A stretch of 64,000 bases of DNA from Beta vulgaris subsp. vulgaris (GCF_026745355.1 NC_079210.1:19812123-19876122), one strand, 5' to 3'. Numbered from the stretch's first letter, positions 11,400 through 24,010 are shown. The notes: a model not told the origin generated them from the letters alone. Made by a program: numbers and translations.

Positions 11400-12732
11400 T
11401 GTTGTATAATATGAGCACTATAAGAGGGGGGGTGAATTATAGTGAGAGAATAAGCTATACTTTTTGCGGAATTAAAACTAAACTTGGGAACAAACAATGG
11501 GAACACGAGAGATTTAGCGAGGAAAAAACTTCCTAGACCTAGTAGGAAGAAACAACCTCGACCACAAGGGATTTTAAAATAACTTTCCACTATAATAGGC
11601 CAAAACAACTCTGATTACAACCTATTACTTTTCTCTCGATTCTCAACTTAAGTCACTCAACTCAAGTTCCCAACGATAGTTCGCACAACTGACGTTCCTC
11701 TCAAACTTCACTCGAAGTTCCTTTCTCTTTCTCTTTCTCTTTCTCTTTCTCTTGCTTTACTCAAAGCTTCTCACACTTACAAGAGTTCACTCAAACTCTT
11801 TTCTCAAAAATACACTTTCTAAAACAATGGAAGAGTAATAAACTCGATTAATGTAAGTATGAATTCTCTTAAAGAAAAGGTACTGACTCTTTTAGATAAC
11901 TAAGACAAATTAGCTAAGTCAGACACACTTTTGTTCTAATGAATTAGGCGCCTCTTTATAGACAATTAAGACAAGACATGTTTTCCACTAATTAAACCAT
12001 TACCACATGATCACCATGATTTTAATTTATTAATTAAATAAATTAAATATTCTATGTCAAGTAAATAACCCACTAATCCACTACTTCACTTCATAAGAGA
12101 AGCAGTAACATATTACGTGGTTTTACAAAACTTGATGAATAATTAAACTCATTTAAATTAATTAAATACTTGGAGGATAATTAACTAAGCCACTAAATCC
12201 ACTAACTACAAAAAACGTGTAGCAGTATCTTTAAGGCGTGTAAAATCTTTTTAAAATATTTTCCTAACAAACTAAAACTGAATTCCTAAAATAGTGGATC
12301 TTAGTTAAAACAACCCTAAAAACTCTAACAAATATATTGCGCGCATATTTGAGTTAGGCGCACAATTTTAGAGACTCTTAGGTGTTCCTAAATCAGTTTT
12401 AAGTCTTGTTCCCTTACCTTGTTCCTATAGTGTCAGGTCTGTTCCTTTCATGGGAATAGAACTAAGTTCCTTTGAGAATTCACTACAAACTTAATTAAGC
12501 TTTTACTCAACCTTAACATGAAGATAATAAATACACCATAATGTATTCTAATCTTCATTCAATGCTTGATTCTTCATCACTCGAACATCTTTACTTCGAT
12601 CTTGATTAATTCTCCGTTTTAATCTTCAATCAAGTATTCTCTTAGCTCGAGCATGAATTACCTTGCAACAACATAAATAAAATATACTATGTCTTTTGTG
12701 TTTAGGTCATCTTCAAAACTCAAGGGTCAACA
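11400..12732 (-). mobile_element. Copia (SIRE-like) LTR, antisense, in an intron of the Tat antisense gene
   Basis: On + it begins TGTTGTATAAT at 11400 and ends AAGGGTCAACA at 12732. Directly after it, + reads ATTTCTCCCTTTTTGAAG; on - that is a polypurine stretch AAAAAGGGAGAAAT just before the LTR start TGTTGACCC. That arrangement, at the end of the Copia coding region, is characteristic of SIRE-type elements, so this is a 3' LTR read on -. A (TCTTTC)n-like run lies at about 11718-11753. The position falls between the E4 acceptor and the E3 donor of the antisense gene. Confidence 0.72.
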
Positions 12733-13450
12733 ATTTCTCCCTTTTTGAAGATGGCAACAAAAGGCATATAAAATAATAAAATGTAATACACATAAGTCAT
12801 AATCCATGACAAAAAAAATTTACTCTAATAAAATTAATTATTATAGACTCGTTATTAAATTAATTATTATAGACTCGTTATTTTATTTTGTAAAGAAGAA
12901 ACATGAGAACATAATCCATGACAAAAAAAAAATTTACTTTGGTTGCCTTTCTCTTTCCCCCTTTGGCATCTTCAAAAACATTAGTCCTTGATTTCAAAAA
13001 GATGAATTTTATCTACTAAACACATTACACCACCAAAGTTGTGAGAAACAATTTGGTTAGTATAAGCAAATAAAGCATTCAACTCTCAGAACCGCAATCC
13101 AAGAATATTAGCCATTCATTTAGACGCACACATGCAAAAAGATTAAACTAGAATTATCAAATTAACAAGTTCCATTGTAGCATGAGTAAGAGAGAAAGAT
13201 AGAAAAGACAAAAATTAAAAAGTTCATGTTCCCACAAAAACTAAACTAAGAAAAAGATGTAAGGTTTAGGAGAGGGAGGTTGCTCGATTTCTTCCACCAC
13301 ATCATTAAGCTTAGCCATCACCTCGTTATGATTTTCAGCCAAGGTATGATCACTCTTGAGCACACCATCCTCCAGCTTCAATAACTGAGAGTTCATCACT
13401 TGGATGGAGGAGGAAAGCTCACCAAGTCGTTCCATGATCACTTGTTAGAA
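12733..13450 (-). mobile_element. Internal 3' remnant of the Copia element
   Basis: About 0.7 kb upstream (on -) of the Copia 3' LTR. It includes a 66-codon ORF at 13241-13441 (-) that reads as a short coiled coil (LGELSSSIQVMNSQLLKLED) followed by a Pro-rich end. I do not recognise this ORF; it could be the tail of a Copia 3' ORF. A 26-bp stretch with TTATAGACTCGTTATT is tandemly repeated at about 12830-12885. No reverse transcriptase or integrase and no second LTR are present, so the element is truncated. The junction with Tat intron sequence near 13450 is approximate. Confidence 0.45.
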
Positions 13451-14289
13451 AAATTTATAAATATCTTTAACTATGGAGCTAGGGCGTCCAAAGAAAAGCT
13501 TACCTCGGCAGCAAGCTGAGACATGTAGCCTACATGCCCAGACGATGCTCCCCTTAACCCCTTAATATAAGGTTCAGGGAAACACTTGAAGAGCTCCGTC
13601 TTGAGCTTTTCCCGATCGGCTGATGACATCCTTCCGAAAGCCGGAGAAGATTCGTCATCAGAGAGAATAGGAGATCCATCAGCAGCTGGACCCTTCCCTT
13701 TATCTGAAAGGTTAGACTCGTCAGTACATCTGATGGGAATAACCACGGCCTGTTTGTTGGACGGACTCATCGGACGCCCGCCAACCCGTAGTGTTCTAAC
13801 TACGTTTGAATAATAAGACTCACCAGAGGAACGGGAAGCCGTCCTATATGCAGTTGGCATCTGGCCAACCAGTTTGGCCACTGGTCCAGAAAAAGCGGAC
13901 CCGTCTGCAGCCGCGTCCGGCTGAGAAGATTGGCCTGCTTCGTCCAAAATGACAACCTCGTCAGGTTGTGAGGCTGTAGGATGCTCGGCAGGCCCAGCAT
14001 AGGTCACTAGAGCCAGAGAGCCAATCTCTGACGGCTCCTCCTTGGCCTCCTCTTTGGCCGGAATCTCGATCATGACCTTAGGAGCGGGCCGTGTCGATTT
14101 CTTTTTCTTGGCGGTGAAGCCCTTTGCTTTCTTTGGGGGAGGAGCTTCACTAGTTCCCGCCGGCCGTTTCTTGGCCGCTGCCTTCTCGGCCAAAGCCCTA
14201 GATGTTGGGGCATTTTTCTGAAAAAAGATACAACAAGTTAGAGATGAAGCTCGTCCTGAAGAAACCTTGTGACACTCTCTCAGAAAAGC

Positions 14290-14750
14290 AAAGCGTCCGG
14301 GTTTCAATAAGGACGATCTGCTCTTTGAAGGAGCAAAGCGTCCGGGTAACAATAAGGACGATCTGCTCTTTGAAGAAGCAAAGCGTCCGAGTTTCAATAA
14401 GGACGATCTGCTCTCTGGAAGAACAAAGCGTCCGGGTTTTAATAAGGACGATCTGCTCTTTGAAGGAGCAAAGCGTCCGGGTTTCAATAAGGACGATTTG
14501 CTCTTTGAAGAAGCAAAGCATCCGAGTTTCAATAAGGACGATCTGCTCTCTGAAGGAGCAAAGCGTCCTGGTTTTAATAAGGACGATCTGCTCTTTGAAG
14601 GAGCAAGGCGTCTGGGCTTCCGTAAGGACGATCTGCTCTTTGAAGGAGCAAGGCGTCCAAAAGGTGTTCAAGACGGTTTTCCTTTCAAAGAAGCAAACCG
14701 TCCACTGCCCTATCAAGACGCTCTCCTCTTTGAAGAGACAAAGCGTCCAA
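14290..14750. repeat. 45-bp minisatellite, ten full units plus a partial unit
   Basis: Units start every 45 bases exactly: 14290, 14335, 14380, 14425, 14470, 14515, 14560, 14605, 14650 and 14695, with a partial unit at 14740 running into 23 A residues (14749-14771). Each has AAAGCGTCC, then AATAAGGACGATCTGCTC, then TTTGAAGGAGC. There are no indels. The units drift toward the right end; the last two are clearly divergent. Because 45 is a multiple of 3, long open frames appear on both strands, but these are by-products. The array lies in the intron between E2 and E3 of the antisense gene. Confidence 0.95.
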
Positions 14751-16424
14751 AAAAAAAAAAAAAAAAAAAAATATATTTTACCAGTGTGTCGGCCCGCTTT
14801 TCAGCGCCCGACTTGCTGTATTCCTTCCAGAGGTTGTCTGCAAATCTGGACGAGCTCATGTCTCCTATCCAAGATTTTTTTAGCTTACTTCTGGCTGAAT
14901 CTGCAAAAAGAAGAAATGTTAGACGAATGATAGTTTGGACGAGAAGCTTACTTGAAATATTCAGTAGTTATACCTCTGTCCTCGTCCTGCCGCAAACCGG
15001 CAGCGACTAAGAATTATCATGGTAGAACATCTCTTTAAAGGGGATCCAGTTGGACGGACCCTTGAAGGAGACGTTTTCCATGGAGTACTCCGAAATCCGG
15101 AAGTATTCCACCATCTCCTCGGCCGAGTTATCCTCTAACTCTAGAAATGAAGCCATCCGTCCAGTGTTGGTATTTCCCCGGCTAAAATAGCGAAGCCTTT
15201 TAGCAACCGCTTTATCGGGAGCTTGGACGAATAAAAACTCACCCTTCCAAGAGTGCATCTTAGATGTTTTGTCCCAGGACGTCAAGAATCCTTGACGATT
15301 GCAAACGCTCAGCCAGCTTCCCTCCACTGTCCTGGGAACCCTTGAAACATAATGAATATGGGTGAAGGCGGCCAAAGAAGGGTTTTTCCCCTTTAGATTG
15401 CAAACGGCCAAAAAAGTGAGGATGTTTTGCCAAGAATTGGGGGCAAGTTGGTTGTGTCCTATGCCGTAGTAGTGAAGAACTTGGCTGATGAAGGGATGAA
15501 GAGGAAATCGCAAGCCGGCATCTAAGGCCAGGCGGTAAACGGCAAAATGACCCGAAGGGGCGCTAAGTATGGTGTCCTCCCGGCCGGGGAGAACAAATTG
15601 GTAACCTGGCATGGGCATGGCCAAAGAGAAAGGTCTAAGGTCCGAACCTATTCGTCCCAGCCATGTGTTGTCAGCCAAGATGAATCTAGGGTCAGAAAGG
15701 GGCCCTAGCCGGCGTCTTATTTCAGACGAGGTTGTTGATGGCTCTTCTGAGCCGCTAGCAGGATTTGACGAGCTGGCCGTCCTTGGCTCATCCGAGACCG
15801 TCCGCGTATGGACGGGCTGGGAGCAGGAGAACCTCCAATCTCTTGTTCCTCCTGGACGTGTTCAGAGGGAGGACTCGGGTTTGCTGGACGAGCGCTCTGT
15901 ACTTCGCGCTCACCCTCGTTGGGAATTCGCCCAGTAGATCCCTCCATTTCAGAGCTGGAGGCCGGCAGGTTAACTCCTCGTCTGACGCGAGCTGTTTGCT
16001 TAACGCGAGCCAGATTACCCTGCACAGGTAAAGACTGGGTCGTCTGACTTAGCCGGCCATGAGAAAAGAAAAAGAATGCATGTCCGGCCAAGATGGGTCC
16101 AACTCTAGAAGATGCCGAAGAAGATAGGCCCTCTGTTCTAGGGCTAGTACCAACCCTTGAGCGGCCGGGTGTGTTCGATGAAGAAGACGAGCTCATTTTC
16201 TTAAAATATGTGGGAAAACAAGAAAGAGAGTTGAGAATATACCTGTAAAAAGGAGTTCGGACGAACGTCAAAGATGACTTGAGACCTCGGACGAGCAAAG
16301 TAGCAATTACACGAACTGGGACGGGAGTAATTCTTCTCTCTAAAAATTCAGTAAAAACTTGCAGAGTCTCTCTCTCTAGAAAATTTCTCAGCAATGTTAA
16401 AATGATTTCAGGAGCGACTAAGGC

Positions 16425-16437
16425 ACATATTTATAGA
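16425..16437 (-). promoter_or_regulatory. TATA box of the Tat antisense gene
   Basis: The - strand reads CTCTATAAATATG. It is about 230 bp upstream of the proposed start ATG at 16196, leaving room for a leader. It points away from the LTR, so the antisense gene appears to have its own promoter. Confidence 0.5.
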
Positions 16438-16621
16438 GGGGTGAAAATGGCCCCCTCATCCGGTAAAAGTAACCGTTGTTCATAGGAGTTGACCTATGGA
16501 GACCGGCAAAATCGCGCCTCTTTTTTGAATGAAGGGGAAGGGCAGTTTCAGGTCGGTTAAAAGAGGAAGATTAACCGTCTTGGCGCCCGAAAGATAATAA
16601 CTCCCTCTTTTAAGGGGCAAA

Positions 16622-17250
16622 TGTTGTAGCCTAAAAAATCAACGGCTCTGGTACTGACACGTGGCCTCATCTGAGCCCTACATGTGGCATATATGCAGGG
16701 GAATAAAAGTACAAAAGGGCCTGAAGGTAACAGGCCTAAAAGTACGTTTCTCTGAAAGCGTACTAAAAAGACCTTCTTCTGGCCCCAAAAATTGTACTTA
16801 GGCCCAGTAAGCATGATTCACACCTTTATATGAAAGTGAGGTGTGCTGACCAATTAACAGCTGCCACGTGTCCCAAGACTTTGATTAGCCAATCAGATGC
16901 TCCCAAATTAGGGTGACATCAAGGCACAGCAGTCATCTCAAACAGTATAAATAGTCCTTGATTTCAGGGTGAAAGGTACGTTTTTCAGAGCATAATACTG
17001 TTACTCTGTCATAAATTCTTCTCTCTCTCTCTACTTTTTCTCTCTAAAAGTTCCTTTACATTCCTGACATCTGACTTAAGCTTCGGAGGGGAAATACCAC
17101 CCAAACCTCCAGGGTGGGTCCCTTTTGTGCAGGTTGCTGGTCAGGAGTTTGCTTCGGGATTTGGACCAATCATTGTTGCACAAGTCTCCAGTTCTAAGAA
17201 CCTATCTTTGGGAGTTGTGATATAAATTGCTAGTTTTACACTACATAACA
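16622..17250 (+). mobile_element. 3' LTR of the Tat element
   Basis: Starts TGTTGTAGCC just after CTTTTAAGGGGCAAA (polypurine tract) and ends CTACATAACA; the ends are near-inverted. Length is 629 bp. A clear LTR promoter element, TATAAATAG, is at 16946-16954, with a CT-rich stretch downstream (17020-17045). The right boundary is supported by the terminal match only, since the 5' LTR is not in the window. Confidence 0.68.
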
Positions 17251-19014
17251 GAGACCATGCTCAATAAAATATATAGCTTATAATGAGACCATGCTCAATA
17301 AAATATACTCATGCAAGCCCTAGCTTCAAAAATAACTTTAAATAACTTTAATCATGCTCAAAAACAATAATCATCAATCACATGCTTTTCAAATAGAGGA
17401 ATAACTCAAGATTTCCATTCCTAATCTCCTTCTAAGTTCTCAACATCTACTCAAACAATTATAAGGCATAAGCCTCTCCTTACTTCTCATGCTCAATAAA
17501 TTAAATCAACCTTTCCAACCACTAAAATCAAGGTCAAAGTGTATGTACCTTGATAACCCACAAAAATCAACAGTAAAAAGTTTGACTTGCTTTTTACTAT
17601 GCTTGAAACCTACCAATAATAAAGTACTATCAATTAGTACTTACCAACAACAATTCAAGGCTACTAATAACTAAAAATTAATACTTTTAAAAATAATAAT
17701 AAACCTGATTTTCTTTTAAAAAGGCTTTAAAAACCATTTTTGGGTCAAAATCTTCAAAATCTTTTCTAGTGGCAACACCCACTATAAACTAATACTTAAA
17801 TCTTCATAAAAATTATTAATTTACTAACTAAATTACTGCTGCAAATTATTAAATAATAATAATTTTTTTTTTAACAAGTGGTTCGAAAACCACAGATCTG
17901 AAACACCACAATCACCGGCGCCACCACGCACCGCCTGCACCACCACCGACGCGGCAGCGGGCAGGGTAGTGCGCGTCGGCCCATTCGTTGCCACCACTGC
18001 CACCGCGGCGGTGGTCCCGTCGGTTCTCACCGAAGCTCGCTGGCGCCCCACCACGCGGGTGGCCGGAAAACGCGAGCAAAGAAGGGCGAGAAGGAGAGAG
18101 AAACTAAGGGAAGAAAACCCCAAAAATTTCAGAAAAATAATTACCTTTTTGCTTCCCTTTGATATTTGCAAGATCTTCCTATAATTTTCAAAAACAAAAC
18201 TAGATTAGAACTTGAATCTTTGAAGAAATTGCAAGAAGAAGAACTAGTGTTTGAGAGACGAAGAAATCCTTCTTACTCCTTTTTGAAGAAGGTGGCTAGT
18301 AAAAATGATGGAGAATGATGGGGAAACTAGGGTTTCCCTTTTTATAGTTGTAGTCAATTTGATCAAAAGACTAAAATACCCTTACTCATCAAATTGCCAA
18401 AATACATTTGATGATGAAATTGCCAAAATAATCTTCCTACTAATATTACTAAAATACTTTCTAAAATACTCATTTGTGAAAATACTCAAATACTCTTTTG
18501 GTAAAATGACCAAAATACCCTTTTGCTCTCAAATACTTAGATTAAATAGCTTTAATAATTCAAAAATGATTGAAACTATTTAATTAAATATTTTAAAAAT
18601 ATGGGGGTTGCCATACTCATCATCACTCAGCACAATAGGGTTGAATTTGCTTCCTACTCGGGTAGCTTCTCTATCAGTCTTATCTAGGGGTACGTTAACT
18701 GACGAACACGACATCTATGATAAATAATACCCTCAAGTAGCATATATTCCCAACAATAAATAATAAGTAAGAATAAACAGATATTTAAAGCCAGAAATAA
18801 TATTAAATAGTTAAGCAGGGAAGAAAAGTATGAACGAACAAACATTTAAATGCAAACATATAATATTTCTATTTTATATGCCCTTCCTATTCTACCAATC
18901 TCTCAAAAAATTAATAAAGTAACTAACATAAACTAGAAGTTTTAAAATAACAACTAATAATTAAATAAATGATTTTTGAAAAAAATGGAAAACCGAAAAA
19001 AAACATATATATAT

Positions 19015-19072
<58 letters not shown>

Positions 19073-19240
19073 TAATATAATCGAACCCTTTTTGAAACAT
19101 GTTTCGAATTTAGAAAATGATTTAACAACAACGAATAAGTAGGATCTCGTTTTCTATGAAATTCGTTTTAAGTAACTAGACGCCTAAAAATTTAAGAGTG
19201 ACACTAAAGGCCAATAAAAACCTAAGATATGATACCACTT
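17251..19240 (-). other. Degenerate LTR-retrotransposon-derived sequence
   Basis: No gene was recognised. A 23-bp string beginning GAGACCATGCTC is repeated at 17251 and 17285. The stretch 17380-18610 shares short landmarks with the two LTRs to the right (CACATGCTT, TGTATGTACCTTG) and ends in an LTR-like AATATGGGGGTTGCCA, so it may be a third, more diverged LTR fragment. The last 150 bp (19090-19240) lie directly inside the PBS of the next LTR and would be its 5' leader. The GC-rich ORFs around 17900-18180 lie on both strands and resemble no protein I know. Confidence 0.4.
19004..19069. repeat. (AT)n microsatellite
   Basis: About 66 bp of nearly pure AT dinucleotides with one AA interruption. 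Confidence 0.95.
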
Positions 19241-21779
19241 TGTAATACCCCTAACAATTCTCTGTTTTTCAAAATACCTTTTTTCATATAAAATTTAGAG
19301 AATTACCAAAGTATTATCGCCCGTGTGATAACATATCGGCTTATTCAGAATTTTGCACCAAAAATAACAAATAACTTTGAAAACATAATTAACTTAATTA
19401 GTCAACCATAAATTCAACTCCAAACCAAACCAAAAGTTAAACCAACTTAAAAGTCAACTATTCAAATCATAACTAAATTAAAATTATAAAAGTATTAAAT
19501 AACTAAACACAAGCCCTCCAACGAAACCCGGACCCATGATGCATTATCTTCAGACCTGGAATGGTCGATTCTCTATTACATCTGAGAGATTACTCACCAA
19601 ATGGGTCATAACAGAATCAATCAGGCACATCCATGATCGACATACAAAAAAGCACTCAGCAAAGCTGAGTACTACATAGTAAATAGAATATAAAACTACC
19701 ATGACACTAATAACATCAACATAGAGATAAATAATTATATAGTACAAGGTAACAAACTCATTATACTGAACTAGACTCCATAACTAATAGATTAATTATA
19801 ATTAAATTGAATATGCAATGGTTAGAGTTGTCCAAACCAAACCAGTCTTCAACTTAAAAGACGAACTACGGGCGCGACTCCGTACTCTCGTGACCAATGA
19901 TATCGACGTACTAATTAAATAAAATAGAACACAGTGATGTATTCGGTCCCAAGAAAAGTCATGGGCTACCGCCATGTACTCCAACTCATACTAGTCCAAC
20001 ACTTCAGACATGCATAAGTCTAAATCTTATTGCTATTCACTTTTCACTTTAAGTTATTAATAAATTGTTTATTTGTTGTGACTCAAAAAGTACGACAACT
20101 AATATAAATATCATGGATACACAAAACTTTCATCTTTATCTTAAGATTAAATAAGATGATCAACAACTCAAATAATCCAAGAATAATTCCATTATTTAGT
20201 TTAATAACCAACCAATATTTATTTGTTGACTTGAGATCAACAATCAACCAACCTGTCAATAGGTGAATATCCAACTTACCAAACAAGACCCACAGTCCTC
20301 ATAAATTAAATGTAATAATAATAATCCAAGGAAACAACATGATTCAATTCATGATCCATTAAACAATATAAATATTAATCCCTCACGTGAATTGATAAAA
20401 TATAGTTCTCAATCCCACATGCTTGTATCAATCAACCATACAAACATATAATAGTCATCATAGGCAACATGCTTCACACAATGGCATAAAACATGCAAAA
20501 TCACTTGATTAGACGCCACATATAAACTATAAAAAGTTCTCTATACATGATACGACATCAATCCTAATCTTAGGGCATGATACTAGTCTACTAACACATA
20601 GGTATGTACGTACCTTGTGTAGAAAAAACGAGAGGCCACATTAACAACCTTAGAAATTGTTCGAAGACTATTATCCGCCTATCAAATACCAACATAACCA
20701 AGTATTAGTACTCTAATAAATTTTTAACTTAAAATATTTTAAACTCTCTTAAAAAGTGTTCAAAATTTCTTTGAATCATCAAAACTTCAACTTTTAGTGT
20801 CCCTTAGTGTAGTACTACCATACTAGTCATTAAAAGACTTAAAAACCCATACGTTATATTTAAAAATCCATCATAAGTATACTAATGAAAATTCCAGCAA
20901 CATATAACATCTTTAAAGTCCTTTTAAACTCACTTTAACATACTTATAAATATTAGAGTAGTACTCTCATAAACTATAACATAGTACTACAATTTCTAAC
21001 TCTTAAAACATTAAAAATTCATGCTTTGATGCTTAAAATCCTAACTTAAACATAGATATTAAATGTGAAATTTAATTACTTTATTATACTAATTATATAA
21101 CCTAAAATTTCTAATTAAATCATCAAAGATACAAACTTTAATTATTAAAACATCAAAACAATACTTAAAACATAAAACTTAAACATTAAAATAATGTAGA
21201 GTAGAAAGAAAATAAACCAAGAAGAGAAAGAAGGAGGAAGACACAGCACGACTGGGGACGCGACTATGGCGGTTGCTGCTGTCGTGGTCGCGCGATGGTG
21301 GTGGTTGGATCGTGGTTGTCGAGTGAGAATCGAGACAGAAAGAAAATCGAAGGGGAGGGGGAAAGGAACCGATGGAGGAGAGAGAGAAAGAAAAGAGGAG
21401 AGAAAAAATAGGATGAGTAATTCATTGTGGGGATATTTGGGATCTTATGGGGTTTATATAGGTTTGTCACACTAACCCTTCTGTGCTTAGAGAAATGTGT
21501 TTAGACTTTTACATTAATTGATTGGGTGCTTGAGTTGCATTAGGCTCCTCTAATCCATCTTTAAAATCTTTTATACTACAACTCAAAAGTATTTAAATTA
21601 TTAAATAACTTTCAAAGTATGACTAAATAAATATTTGATTATTTAAGAACATTGAATAATCCCTTTGACTTTAAAATAGTCAACACTTTAAGAAATTAAT
21701 TATTTAAATACTCACGTATATATATAAAAATATACAGTAAAATATATTTATAAAATTCATAAAATTGTGAGGGATTACA
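19241..21779 (-). mobile_element. 5' LTR of a minus-strand LTR retrotransposon
   Basis: On + it runs from TGTAATACCCC to GAGGGATTACA, with inverted ends, 2.54 kb. On -, the LTR end is followed by AAG and then TGGTATCATATCTTAGG. This is close to the TGGTATCAGAGC primer-binding site complementary to initiator Met tRNA, so this is the 5' LTR of an element pointing left. Two blocks are shared with the solo LTR at 22173 (AGTATTATCGCCCGTGTGAT and ATCGGCTTATTCAGAATTTT). The GC-rich stretch around 21240-21440 gives overlapping ORFs on both strands, which I take as chance. Confidence 0.75.
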
Positions 21780-22172
21780 GCATGGGTGGTTAACATAACC
21801 ATCCACTACTCTTGTTAACTTCACATAACTGCCAACACTAATCATACTATTATAACCGCCATTAGCCACACATTTAGTAAGTGCCAGGTGATTACCAATG
21901 TATGGTAACTACAACCCATATCCATGCGACCACTAGGTTAGGGACCCTTTATGTTGGTTTGTTGGGCAGCCAAACACCACCAACTGTCACACCAACTCAC
22001 TGGATCCGTCAGGACCAACCATGGGTTTATTAGTCGGGAGTGCGTTACATTATGAGGCCTTAGAGAAAGGTTGTAACACGTTCTTATGAGGTACATTCGT
22101 ATTAGGCGGGGTTTTTAGAAATATAGAGAAGTTGTACGATTTAAGCGTATATTAGAAGTGTTACATAGGTGT
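21780..22172. other. Spacer between two related LTRs
   Basis: About 390 bp with no gene. The last five bases, GGTGT, are the left target duplication of the next solo LTR. I recognise nothing else here. Confidence 0.5.
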
Positions 22173-24010
22173 TGTAACACCCCGATAATTCTCACTTTTC
22201 AGAATTACTTTTATGATGTACAAGTAGAGAATTACCCAAGTATTATCGCCCGTGTGATAACGTATCGGCTTATTCAGAATTTTGCAATGGAAAACATATA
22301 ACTAAACTTTAACCTTTTATTATAAATAAATAAATAACTAAATAAACAAGTACTTAGAAATCAACAATCTAAATGAGTCTAATTCAAACCAACTTAATAA
22401 TGTATATTCTTACTAATGAAAAAAATAAAATAAACTAGTTACACATTCTCTACATTCCAGATCCCCAATGATGCACATCTGCGAACCTGTAATGTCAATA
22501 CTTTACTGAATTTGCTCACCAAAATGGGTCATCACATGATCAATAAGGCAAAGCCATGATCACAAACACAAATAAAGCACGTAATCAGCAAAGCTGAGTA
22601 CTACATACTAAAACATAAGCATTCCTAATATGATACTAATAAATAACATGCAGGGATAAATAATAATATAATCATATAACAATCTGCAGATAACTTTAAC
22701 TGAACTAAACTCTAAACATCTTTTTATTACTTTAATGGAATAGTTATTGGAACTGAGTTGTCTTATCTACTAATGCCTTTACCTACAAAGACAAAATGCG
22801 GGTGCTACTAGGCACTACAACGCATTTCAGATTGACCTGCGATATCGAGGAACTTTTGCTAACTGAAAAAGGGATGGTGATCAATCCATCTCTTGTAAAA
22901 AGCCATGGGCTACCACCATGTACTTCAACTCTTAACGTTCAACTCTAGACGTGCATCAGTCTAAAGTTTATGACTATCCTTGTTACACTTTACGTTCTTT
23001 ACAAGTTATTACTTGTTATGACACACATACAAGCAACATGTAATACAAAGCAAACATGCACAACTGAACTTCTTTTATCTTAGGATTTCATAAGTGATCA
23101 CAACTTACAATCCAAGACTTATTACTTTCTTTTAATCTCAACTTTCTTATTTGTTGAACCTAGCCAACAATACTCTTACCTTTATAAAGGCATAACTTAT
23201 CAAACTTACCAAATAAGGTCCATAATCCTCATAAGATAGTGAAAATAAAACTTAACAGGGAATACATGAATAACATGATTCAATCTCTATAACATATACT
23301 AATTCCTCATGCGAATTAATAAGTAAAAAATCCCTTTCACATGCTTGCATCAACAATTCCATACAAACATACAATCTAGTACTCATAATGAATTTCAAAT
23401 CACATGCTTGCACACAGGCATAAAACATGTAACAATCAAATACTAGAAATCATATATGAACATAATAAGCTCCTAATATACATGATACTAAAATTTCTTT
23501 CTCCTTAAATCATGATACTAATCACATAGCACATAGGTATGTACGTACCTTGTGTAAACTAGTCGACAGACCACTTTTAACTTCTTAAAAGCCTCCTACA
23601 TAATATTCTCCGCCTAGAAATCAATATAAACCAAAATCAATACTCTTAACTAAAAATACAGCACTCTAAAATATTTAAAATCCCCTTTAATTATATTCAA
23701 AAGATGATTTTAATATAAAAACTTCAATTACTTTTAATTCCTAGCATAGTACTACCATACTAGTAATTAAAATTCTTAAAACTCCATAAATAAAATCCTT
23801 TATGAAATTCCAGCAACTTTAAAAATCATAAAACCTTCTTTAAACATATATAAACATGTTTAAAATCATAATCTCAATCAATCTCATAGTATCTAACATG
23901 CTACTATGGTTTTCTAGTAATTAAAAACCCTAAAAATCCATGTTTCAATGATTAAAACTTCAATCTAACCATAATAAACAAATCTGAATTTTTATTCTCA
24001 TAATATAATA

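Larger units (their letters stand above)
10123..16196 (-). pseudogene. Antisense gene of the Tat element (Transposase_28/PF04195-like, multi-exon), decayed
   Basis: This gene runs opposite to the element's pol. Proposed exons: E1 16196-14974, E2 14900-14782, E3 14217-13504, E4 11333-10939, E5 10859-10123, with GT donors and AG acceptors; E2 to E3 joins in phase 0. E1 starts with a Ser-rich segment (MSSSSSSNTPGRSRVG). It then carries the domain seen in the Pfam family 'putative gypsy type transposon' (LRFPLHPFISQVLHYYGIG, then LAPNSWQNILTFLAVCNLKG). E3 has a basic Lys/Ala/Pro stretch (KKAKGFTAKKKK) resembling a nuclear signal. E5 is an Ala/Glu/Lys-rich likely coiled coil with an acidic end (SEDESDEIEEGEAQPE) and TAG at 10123. 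Lesions: a frameshift in E1 near 15780, a stop at 15007, and several stops in E5. The function of such antisense proteins is unknown. Exon limits are inferred from splice sites only. Confidence 0.7.

Noticed and set aside
14202..15010. Long + strand open frames of 242 and 170 codons
   Set aside because: They are produced by the 45-bp array, whose length is a multiple of 3. The protein is a monotonous repeat with no conserved flank, and the - strand reading has splice-bounded homologous exons on both sides.
15611..16047. Three overlapping + strand ORFs
   Set aside because: They are shadows of the first exon of the antisense gene.
17833..18184. GC-rich ORFs on both strands
   Set aside because: Overlapping opposite frames in a compositional island within LTR-like sequence; no recognisable motif.
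21264..21475. Paired ORFs on opposite strands
   Set aside because: They fall in a GC-rich island inside an LTR, probably its transcribed leader.
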